From the NCBI GenBank assembly GCA_023078685.1, contig JALGAS010000006.1:806001-870000 (forward strand): a stretch of DNA of 64,000 nt, read 5' to 3'. Made by a program: the position numbers and the translations under genes. The stretch comes from Neopestalotiopsis rosae. Lineage: Eukaryota; Ascomycota; Sordariomycetes; Amphisphaeriales; Sporocadaceae. Position 1 is the first letter of the stretch, and every line of letters starts with the position of its first letter. Positions 55,505 through 64,000 of the stretch are shown piece by piece. The notes under the pieces are model-generated. The model did no database searches. It was not told the origin of the DNA and saw nothing but the letters and a program-made list of their open reading frames with translations.

Positions 55505-56610
55505 ACTCAGGATATCGAGAGATAGAGGCTAGAGGGCATACTTTTCAGGTCTACTGACTGCAGACGGATCGACAGTCAGTGAAATATATCGTGCCGGATT
55601 ATGAGGAATGATGTTCTAAGAGAGAACATCCTGGATTGGGCGTCTCCCCGTTAATATACGTCAAAGGGACCATTGCGGCCAGTGAAAAGGGGCAAGGAAA
55701 TTTATGAACCGGCAGGCGTTGCTAGTTAGACCCACGAAGCGAAAGATATGCTTATTCACAAATTCGATTCTTCACAACATGAACCGGATGTTTGACTGAT
55801 TTTCCAATCAGCGCTTACTCGACCTGTGAGACCGTAAAACTCATCAAGTTGCGTGACGATACAATTTAGCTATCTTGCAGCGAAGATGAAGCCACAATGT
55901 ATGAGACCGCCAGAGTACCTCCGCGGTGAATCGGCAATGGCGGCTCTTGCTGTTGCTGCTGCTGCTGTTGCTGCTTCTGTTGTTGTTGCTCATGTGGTAA
56001 TAGTATAGTCTCAAGGGCCGCTGCCACCCGCGGTCCAACTAATCCGGCCTGAGCCTCCGGAGTAAGACATCCCCGATCCGGAGACGCTACCATTCCCGCC
56101 AACCGGGCTGGACTCCCGAAAGGCCAGAGGAGGCCGCCATTTGTAATCCTGCTTTGTTGTCGGCTCCGCTCCGTCGCACAGGCTGCGTCTGGGCAACAAT
56201 ATTCGAGGTCTCTGTTGGTGGTACAGTCGCTTTCTGAGGCGTGCTACAGATATTCGCTGGTCGAGAATGTACCGTGGAAGTAGAAGCCGACGCTTGCGTT
56301 ATCGTGACTTCTGACCGCTGCTGCCGGACAGCCAGCCACCGGGCCTGTTCAGAGGTCAGCGAATGCTAGCACTATACTCATGGGAGTACGCACCTGGACT
56401 TCATCTCAAACAGCACACATGTTACTCGTTAATCACATTGTGAATTGTTGAGTTCGGTCTTCATTTATTTGGAACCTTTGCAAAAATCGGTTACCGTTTC
56501 TCCTCCAATTCAGTATCCGATGAGCCCTGACATGGCCGGGACTGAGCAAGTTTATAATGGCCTTATACTGCGAGGTGGGATTCTGGACTTGACAAAGGAC
56601 TAGAACATTT
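55505..56610. other. Intergenic stretch with Gln-codon repeat and several open frames
   Basis: On the minus strand between about 56340 and 55870 all three frames are open for 60-130 codons, including one with a C-terminal run of CAR codons. None begins with a convincing ATG plus signal, and no splice model gives a clear product, so I leave it uncalled. A real small gene is possible here. Confidence 0.4.
55945..55991. repeat. CTG/TTG trinucleotide repeat (poly-Gln codons on minus strand)
   Basis: Read on the minus strand this gives a run of mostly CAA/CAG triplets with one AAG. It is the only clear trinucleotide repeat in the window. Confidence 0.8.
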
Positions 56611-57722
56611 CTATTTTAGATACATGAAGGCCAAAAGCTCGAGATCAACGAGCATGCATAGCAAAACCTCGACAACAGCTCCCACCAAGAGAATTTTGGC
56701 ATACATCTTATAAAGCCGGCTCCAGCTGTTGCCATGATTCATGGATTGAATCGCTTGAAACATCGTGATATGTCCCATCTCGTGCACTCCTTCGGCACCA
56801 AACGTTCGATCAACCTTGACAATGGTCTCCTTCTCAGCCGGCAACAGCGATGCCTGCACTCTTACTAGAGCAGCTTGGGCCGGGACATAAAAGACTGCCA
56901 GGAAGGCGTAACGGACGGCAATGTAGACGCCCATCTTCCACATTTCGACGTCTTCAGCAAACGTCTCGACGTTGATGCTGAGAGGATCTTTGGGCGGCGG
57001 AAACGTTGTTTGTAACATCTTCACGTGAAGAAATGAAACAGCAAGAACGCCCACGGACTCGGCCATGGAGTATGCGAAGCAAGTGACCAGTGTTGGAATT
57101 GCAGTGGCGCGGAATGCCATGCGAAAGTCAACCACGTAAACTGGTGCGGCCTTCTTGCCTGTTCCGACCAATGCACTGTGAACCCATAATGTTTGCAGTT
57201 GTAAAGTCCATATGATAGCCACGACGTCGGCGACGAACGCAGGTACAACTGGCACGGCTTTCTGAAGTATCGCCAAGAGAAACCGAGCTATGATCAGCAC
57301 TGTCAACCCGGGGCTCGCCCAGAAGAGTGACCTAAACCCGCCGACTGACCACAGCAGCCGGTGCACGTTGCGGATGCCGCTGGTCACACGTTTGTTACCG
57401 AAGTCGGGAGGAGGTTCAATGGCGGCTTCCGGCTCCTGGTCCTCTTCTTTCGGGATTGCTTCGTATTCGCGGTCACCCTCGACAATGGTTAGAACCGGGA
57501 TTACACTATAAAGTGTGTATATCAACTGAGACGGTCAGTCTAAAAGTACAATACCAAGAGTGTCAAATGATGGCTTACGTAGATTAAGCCAGGGAGGAGG
57601 AGGCCGTTGATCAGCATTGCCATGAGGGAGCCTTTCCAGGGTACATGACCGGGATCATCGCCCATATGTGATGATGTCTTGAGTCTTACGGCCAGAGCCG
57701 CAGCGACTTTGATATCCAACAT
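56611..57722 (-). CDS. Multi-pass fungal membrane protein of unknown function
   Basis: Two exons: 57722-57579 and 57525-56611 (352 residues). The first exon has LMAMLINGLLLPGLIY; the second starts in frame as LIYTLYSVIPV and contains six or so hydrophobic segments, including GLTVLIIARFLLAIL, VVPAFVADVVAII, a central AFRATAIPTLVTCFAYSMAE segment, and a C-terminal ILLVGAVVEVLLCML. RVQASLLPAEKETIVKVDRT is a distinctive block; I recall it in fungal proteins that databases loosely label as ubiquitin-conjugating, though no UBC fold or catalytic Cys is visible. The label is therefore probably wrong. Start at MLDIKVAAAL fits better than the upstream in-frame ATG. Membrane location is likely, perhaps ER or vacuole. 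Confidence 0.78.
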
Positions 57723-58607
57723 TTTTTGTTGCTGTTGCGAATATTGATGGAGGTCGCCTGTATGGATGGTGAAATATGTATTGAAATAGTGTTTATCAGA
57801 CACACGGACAAGCTAAGCAAGAAAAGAGACAATTCCAGCCAAGCCATGAGCTTAAGAAGACTTTTGTCCGTTCCCGATCCTTCAAGAGCAGGATGGGGCG
57901 GAGCTCATTAACCTAGATCATATCATATTGGATCCCACAACCCACAACCTAGCGTCATGGCAGCCTAGCAGGGCCACCGGATTACGGCACATAAAGCTTA
58001 GCGTCAGTGAGGCTCTCTCGGGACGCCAGGAACGCAACTTAAAAAGAAATAATATATACACCATTCTATTCTGGTTCGACACGAATGTAATCATGTCATC
58101 CAAAAATATTTGCAATATTTTAAGATTTGAGAGAAGCATTTCTCAGACTATTCGTCTCGCTCACAGTAGGATTTGGGGAGTGGGCTGCATTTACCAGAGA
58201 TCCAGCGATCTACAGGTGAGGCAGCCGGCCAAATGAATACGAGTTTAGCGAGCTAAAAGCGAAATAACCTTGAATCCCTCCGATGCATCGCCGCTAGCGT
58301 ACGGGGATCCTGGCTAGAATTCTGTCAGACGGCCCATGATATCTTCATCCCTGCTGCGGTGGTGGATCTTAACTTATCTGTATACCTGCATGTATATGGA
58401 GGCGAGCAATCGTGGGACTAATCGCATATATCTTCACAGTCTTCGAATAATGATATATAACCAGCCTTTACGAGCGGTGCAAGAATACTGAACCTAGACA
58501 ATGTGTACTGTCTGTAGATAGGTATGTGTGCTTCAGCGCACGCAGACTCAAGGTATGTCCACTAAGACGACACTATAAATGGATTGAGGTGATCTCAGTC
58601 ATATAAT

Positions 58608-58647
<40 letters not shown>

Positions 58648-58740
58648 CACAGAAGCCTGTTATTCTAGCCACATATATGTACATCGACCGCCAAGAAACA
58701 AGTCGATTTTTCCGATATGCTGACAGAGCCGGATCCTCCA
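57723..58740. other. Intergenic stretch with A35 tract
   Basis: It holds the membrane-protein upstream region and the 3' side of the frameshifted rhodopsin-domain gene. A 102-codon plus-strand frame at 57928-58236 has no domain. The A tract is listed separately. Confidence 0.5.
58612..58646. repeat. A35 homopolymer tract
   Basis: An uninterrupted run of about 35 A on the plus strand. It could be the tail of a retroposed sequence or a simple homopolymer. I found no target-site duplication flanking a recognisable element. Confidence 0.85.
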
Positions 58741-59882
58741 TCAGCAGGTCAACTCCACTGTGTCTTCGGAACGGTTGGCGCTCTGTCTTGATTGATCCTG
58801 CAATAGAGGAAGAGGTTCCAGGACCGATAGAGGTGTACCTCCGATGGTCGCTTCTGCCATTCTCTGAGCTTCTGGTCGTCGCAACTTGGATTTATGGTTC
58901 GAAACCGTGACCAACTTATGGAGAGAGGGTAAGCAAGAGGCAAACATGCCTAATCCAGCCTCTATCATCGAACAAATGACGGTAATGGTGTACTGGGCTT
59001 TCAAAAATGTCGCATTAGTTATATTGCACGCCAAAGCAGGTGCTCCGGCTACTTACAAAGATTGTCTTCCGCATGGATGAAATATTTGAGGTAGGGCATT
59101 CTCACGATGGCAGCTACACTAGCAAAAGCGCCCAACGCCAAAAACGACCATGAGTGGGAGCTTCTGCCGTTTCGGCATGTTGAGTTTCCTGATTATCAAA
59201 ACCGGCACTATAGCACAAGCCCAGTCTGACAGGATACTGAAAACGGTAAACGGCCAAGTCAAGATAGGAAGCAATGTGTACGTTTTGCATTCTCCGAGAG
59301 AACGATCAAACAGTGCTCCAGGAGGGTTACATATGACCAGAAATATGACTACAAGGGCTGCAGAGATGATCGTTTCAGCAAGCGTGAAAACCCAGAGTAC
59401 GATCGTATATCGACGATCTGTAGATATGCGTATCAAGGCGAGCGCGACTGAGGCTTTCACCAAGTTGAGGGATGTTGCATAAATGACACACCAACCGCCC
59501 AGATCACTGGCAATCAACGCAATGTTGACTTTGTCCAATTTCGAGTCTGGTATCCCTGCACCATGAAATCCAGCTAGAATCGCGAATATTGAACATGGGA
59601 CGTATGCCGCCTGTATTGAAGTTAGCACCGTTACTTAGGTGGGCTGTTGATAGGCTATGGGTTGATGTTCCGAAAAAGAACCATACTCACATAAGCCACG
59701 CAGATTATCGTATCATCCCAACCCCAGAGCTTTCTAGCATCAAACATCCCGGTGCGTACCCATATCCGCAACGAAACAACTAGTGTATTGAGGATGAGAA
59801 GAGCGAGGGAAGAGACTATCATCGCCACAGCTAGACCTTCTGGTCTCATAACTCGAGAGTCTGTTTGCATATTCAAATTCAC
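58741..59882 (-). pseudogene. Rhodopsin-domain (Pth11-like) integral membrane protein with one-base frameshift
   Basis: Exons by comparison with the paralogue at 61152-62309: 59882-59691, 59610-59057, 58997-58741. Summed exon length is 1003, which leaves one base over three. The defect is in a run of five T (minus strand; about 59140-59146) after KLPLMVV: with five T the frame runs into a stop after GRFC, while with four T it continues as LALGAFASVAAIVRMPYLKY, aligning to ALGGSASIGAIARFPYLKH in the paralogue. Family signals: an N-terminal helix pair, GWDDT, the conserved NPPGALFDRSLG block, ILTWPFTVFSILSDWAC, IIRKLNMPKR, and IGGTPLS near the C-terminus. It is either a young pseudogene or a sequencing/assembly error; otherwise the frame is well preserved. 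Confidence 0.82.
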
Positions 59883-61151
59883 GGGACTTGAGGCGAATTC
59901 GATTTGATGAGCAAGAAAATCATACCGCGACTCTCGAGATATTTCAAGTCAATGATCCAAAGATGGGAAATTATTGATAACACTAAGTTGGGCAGAGAGC
60001 CATCTTCAAAACAGCGAGATTCGTTCCAGAATCTCCACGAAAGATCTCCCAAAGTCTTGGGGAAGCTTCATTTCGGTGAACGGTCCTCGGTCAGAAAATT
60101 GTTGGAATCAGTATTGGCAATTAAACCCGAGATCTACTCAGATACTTGCAGGAAGTCATTACCCAATCCCAGTTCGTCGATGGCACTCATTATGATCGAT
60201 GGAGGGTAGGGTGAGAATTGATGTTGGACAGACTTGTGGCTTGATCCAATCAAGTCTAACAAAAGAGACCCCAAATGTGTCTCGCAGACCACCATACAGG
60301 CAGGCTGTGTCCCTTGCGTTAAACAACGCCCCAAATGATACCTAAAATATCTCTGCACCACAGGCAGGGCAGATCCGGACCGGAAGAGACAAACGGAGAG
60401 ATCAATGAGTAATCGCCCATCACTTTTTCGGCCCCCCAAACAACGACCATCATGGCATGCACATCGTTTGCCCAATGCACACTCTAGGCCTCAAGTGCTT
60501 GAGTCTGGTCGGTCCTGACGATAAAGACGTCACCATTACCTCTGCGCGACACCCAAGATCAGTCAGCACAACGTTGTTCTGCATCGATGAAGGAGAATCA
60601 CAGACAACGTTACTTAACGAGCTTGTCGCCTGCATCGACACAAACGGAAGCTGTTCGATACCCTGCATAAAGGCGTCCAAAAATATCGGAGCTCCCGTCA
60701 ATGGTTCATATCGAAGAAGATCAACCGTGTATCCTTGAATGAGGTAGGTGCGCGACACAAGTGTTGGTCCTTGCTCTTTCTCCCTACTACTAAGTGATGC
60801 GTGAAGGTCATCGTAGACGGAAGCGACTGGACAGAAAATGTGTGTATCTCCTGCAGCACTAGTGCCATTTAGTCGAATGGATCACTAACCTAACCTTGGA
60901 TCATTTCAATCACAGCATAACCACTTCTCTGCCCTGTAGGTTCGGCGGTAGCCCACAATACTTCATTCTAGTCTTCGGCAACTCGTTGCTATTCGCATTT
61001 TGCAATGAGTTCGACCTGGTCAAGGTGCGGCCACGTCTGCAAAACAGCGCAAGAGCTCGAAAACAATCGGAATGAAGACGGTGCGACAACTGCTCCAACC
61101 CAAAGTCATGCAAGATTTCAACAAGCTGGGGACAAGAATTTGCATTTGAAT
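59883..61151. other. Spacer between the tandem rhodopsin-domain genes
   Basis: Frames at 59904-60209 and 60450-60758 have no recognisable domain. It holds the upstream region of the frameshifted gene. Confidence 0.5.
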
Positions 61152-62309
61152 TTATTTGCACTCTGGTGCAGGCAGAACTTCTGACCTACAGTCGGACTCT
61201 TCATCCGCAATGCGACTCCATTGGCTATCCATGGTAATCGGTGCCTTTTTGCTGGTGAACTTCCGCCTCGGAAAAGAACCAAGTGTCGATAACGGTGTGC
61301 CTCCAATGGTTGCTTCCGCCCCAGCTTGAGCGGAAGGCCGCGATGATTCTGACTTGTGATTTACCAGGCTGAGCAACTTATTGAGGGGTGGCAAACAAGA
61401 TGCGAAAATGCCTATGCCATTTTCTAGCATGGACCAAATAACAACATAGCCAAAATAGTCTGACACCGCATTAGCTCCTGGTGTCCGCGGCGATTGTTAG
61501 CGTGAATACTCACAGAGTCGATCCTCGGGGATCAAGTAGTGCTTAAGGTATGGGAATCTTGCGATAGCTCCTATACTGGCCGACCCTCCCAGTGCCAAGA
61601 CCGCCACGATTGAGTACTTGAGTCGCTTCTGCATATTGAGTTTCCTCATCATGAGGAATGGTACCACCGCACAAGCCCAATCTGAGAAGAGGTTGACAAC
61701 ACTAAAGGGCCAGCTGAGGATTGGTATTATTGTATAGGACTTGCAACTGCCCAGAGAACTGTCCCATTGCGCTCCGGGAGGGTTGCAAATAGCCCAGAAG
61801 GTTGTCAGGCAGATGACCGAAATAGCCATTTCTGCCAACATAAAAGTCCATAGTGCAATCGTATATCGGCGATCTGTAGAGAGTCGCATCATGGCCAGCG
61901 CAATTGAGGCCTTGGCAAGGTTAACAGATACTGCATAACCTATTTCCCAGTAACCTAGATCACTCGCCCCCATTGCGGCATGGGTGTCGTTTAGCCGAAT
62001 GTCTCGGGTGCCGACTCCATGATATGCAGCAAAAATGGCAAAGGTCGAACAAGGGATATAGGCTGCCTATTTAGGGCACATCGATCAGCCAAGATGAAAG
62101 TCTGAGAGTAAGGTATGGAATAGGCTCACACAGCTCATACAGATGACTGTATCGTCCCAGCCCCAAACCTTGCCGTCTCTCAGTAACCAAGCACGTACGA
62201 AGATGCGTAGAGCGACGACGATGGTATTTAGGACGAAGAGCACGCAAGTGAAAATGATCATCGCCATGGCCAAGCCTTCTGGATTGAGCGCTCTTGCCTC
62301 TGCCGCCAT
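61152..62309 (-). CDS. Rhodopsin-domain (Pth11-like) integral membrane protein, intact tandem paralogue
   Basis: Three exons: 62309-62130, 62066-61514, 61459-61152 (346 residues). Start ATG at 62309 opens MAAEARALNPEGL, followed by a first membrane segment (MIIFTCVLFVLNTIVVAL) and KVWGWDDTVICM. Further blocks are LAKASIALAMMRLSTDRR, the NPPGAQWDSSLG loop, ILSWPFSVVNLFSDWACA, MMRKLNMQKR, GYVVIWSMLENGIGIFASCLP and IGGTPLS near the C-terminus. Fungal rhodopsin-domain proteins have seven membrane segments; some are Pth11-type receptors that act in host sensing, others have no known role. No CFEM domain is present. It shares intron positions with the frameshifted copy 1.3 kb away, so the two arose by local duplication. 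Confidence 0.88.
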
Positions 62310-63204
62310 CACGAAGAGACTGTGTCTTCCTTGAATATCAATGTGTTTCGTGATCGCACAGACAACGACTGACAAACCCTTTAGGATTGGAACAGGATGG
62401 TGATATGCGTTGCAGTTGTCGATGGATAATCTCAATATTCGAGGAAAATAGGGACTGACGAGGCCAAATGTCGTGCTCTAAGGCTGTTGGGCAATCTGTA
62501 TCCCGGACCGATGTGTAGACCAGCTGCGTCCCTTGCGTCCAATCTCGTCACTTCGAAAATGTGATCTCGGTCGGCACATTGCGGATCTACCAACAGGGTT
62601 GTTATTGATTGCCATGCAACAAATACACCAGTACTTGGACATGCTCTCAATTGTTCGTACATCTGTCAACGGCCCATTCTCTGGCCAATAGGGAATATGG
62701 AGATCAATTTGAGGGTCACATAGGAGGTTTTGATCTTATGCCAACTTCGCTCAACTGCTAGACCGCCAAAAGTCGTTTGCTGTCTCCTTACAAATTGTTC
62801 TTATCGTAACGGTATGGGAAGTGACTGAAGCAGCATCGTGCAGGCTGTTTGACAGGTTGCAACTCTGAATCGGGGAAGTGATCCGGTGGAAGATAGATTT
62901 CAGGGTCCACAGTTCCGTCCCATTGGGAATTGCCATTGCGTCGACCCTTGAACTACACCCTGGCTCACGCAAGCGAGCAAACATGAACTATTCACTTCGG
63001 CCCGCATAACAAAAACGGTGCAGGCGGGGAAGTGCCAGTCGCTTCCGGACCATGCAGCCCCGGCTGAACGTCCCGCGCCGTTGTCACCTCCTCCCCGCCA
63101 GTCGCGCCTTCGTGTCCGTACAATTCCCCTCAGATAAGTGCTTGTGGCTCTCTTTCCTCGCAATCCATATTGATCATTCTTTGTGTCGCCAGTACACACC
63201 CAAG
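62310..63204. other. Divergent promoter region between rhodopsin-domain and P450 genes
   Basis: About 895 bases between divergent start codons. Only short frames without domain signal. Confidence 0.55.
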
Positions 63205-63936
63205 ATGGACGTGGTTGCAGTCACAATCACCACGGCGATTGAGGTTTTCTTCCTCCGCAACAATGTAATACAGATTACGGAAAGGCTCAGCACCCATCAT
63301 GTCGTCGTTCTTTTTCTGGTGCAGTACTTGCTACTGAAATTCTATCGCATGGTTCTCTATCCAAAGTATTTCTCACCTCTTCGACATTTTCCAGGTCCAA
63401 GCGTAGGTCTTCATTGCTTGACTCTTGACCATAGACTCAGCACTGATTGAAGCAGGGTGGGCACTTGTTTCTGGGACAGACAGTCAACATTATGAAAGCC
63501 GAAACTCCTGTGACACTTTTCAACGAATGGATGCACCAATGGCCTGATGCCCCATTCATTCGCTACCTCGGTGTTGGTAATCAAGAGTTCCTCCTCCCAA
63601 ACAGCCTCAATGCGTACAAGGAAGTCCTCCAGACACATTGTTATTCGTTCCGCAAGCCCGACTGGTTCATTCGAATGACTAAAGAGATCATTGGCATCGG
63701 ACTTCTCAGTTTGGAAGGCGAAGCACATAAGCGCAATCGAAAGATGCTGAATGTCCCATTCGCTGCATCAAACATACGCAAACTCGAACCCCTCTTTAAA
63801 GAGAAGGCCCGTGGCATTGGTTCGATCTTTGACTCTGCAATCATTGCCGGCAGCGATGGAGGGAGGACTGGCGTAATTGATTGCACTGAAACTTTCTCCA
63901 AGGCTACGTTGGATATCATGGGCGTTTCCATTTTAG
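63205..63936 (+). CDS. Cytochrome P450, N-terminal part, cut by window edge
   Basis: Two visible exons: 63205-63402 and 63456-63936; an intron (GTGACT donor) starts at 63937 and runs past the window edge. An N-terminal membrane anchor (VVVLFLVQYLLLKFYRMVLY) is followed by the Pro-rich hinge LRHFPGPS joined across the intron to GGHLFLGQ, the WPDAPFIRYLGVGNQEFLL segment, and GLLSLEGEAHKRNRKMLNVPF with the C-helix Arg and N-rich SNIRKLEPLF of class II P450s. The haem-binding Cys and ExxR motifs lie outside the window. It shares an upstream region of under 1 kb with the intact rhodopsin-domain gene. Confidence 0.88.
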
Positions 63937-64000
63937 GTGACTAGTCTCGCATTTCCACAAAGCACGGACGTGATCGGTGACTCACTTTAATCAATGTGAT

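Noticed and set aside
1..64000. Search for tRNA, rRNA and CRISPR arrays
   Set aside because: No T-arm-like sequence with a matching acceptor stem was seen; no regularly spaced repeats. CRISPR is not expected in a fungus.
58741..64000. Secondary-metabolite cluster idea (P450 plus rhodopsin-domain genes)
   Set aside because: No PKS, NRPS or terpene synthase core gene is in the window.

Overview
The window is nuclear DNA of a filamentous ascomycete (Pezizomycotina). The evidence is short introns of about 45-135 nt with GTAAGT-like donors and YAG acceptors, a fungal psi-producing oxygenase, a HET-domain gene, fungal rhodopsin-domain (Pth11-like) membrane proteins, DUF1996 secreted proteins and a Dfg5/Dcw1-type GH76 enzyme. 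A Sordariomycete-like fungus is my inference; no rRNA, tRNA or mitochondrial sequence was found to fix the species. All multi-exon models were built by hand from reading frames, splice signals and family motifs, and exon lengths were checked for frame.

Layout. 0-13 kb holds a cut DUF1275 membrane protein, a tandem hairpin repeat, TFIIH subunit Tfb2, a disordered conserved protein, a C2H2 zinc-finger protein, a GH76 cell-wall mannosidase, a CMP/dCMP-type deaminase and a small Gly/Ala-rich protein. 13.9-21.2 kb is rich in secreted products: an 8-cysteine small secreted protein, DUF1996 protein A, pectin lyase and a Kex2-type secreted glycoprotein. 23.5-27.4 kb is a 1163-residue linoleate dioxygenase/diol synthase (Ppo family) with a 17-nt microexon. 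29.5-33.8 kb is a compact three-gene module: class II aldolase, RraA-family lyase and Ldh_2-family 2-keto/2-hydroxy acid dehydrogenase. 34.5-43.0 kb has an 854-residue orphan fungal membrane protein with a GC-AG intron, a short-chain dehydrogenase and a 779-residue HET protein. 43.6-57.7 kb has a GPI-type surface protein, DUF1996 protein B, an iron-type alcohol dehydrogenase, a Vip1-like RRM protein with a duplicated metallothionein-like cysteine tail, a 67-residue disordered protein, a Ser-rich coiled-coil protein and a multi-pass membrane protein. 58.7-62.3 kb is a tandem pair of rhodopsin-domain proteins, one frameshifted. The right edge cuts a cytochrome P450.

How the genes may work together (inference). 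Several products act at or outside the cell wall (GH76, pectin lyase, both DUF1996 proteins, the Cys-rich protein, the Ser/Thr GPI protein), which fits a plant-associated or plant-degrading life style. The aldolase/RraA/Ldh_2 module looks like a small catabolic cluster for a keto or hydroxy sugar acid. The strongest novelty candidates are the RRM-metallothionein-like fusion, the three-gene acid module, the Ppo enzyme with an altered isomerase motif, the orphan membrane protein near a HET gene, and the tandem hairpin element at about 2.0-2.2 kb.
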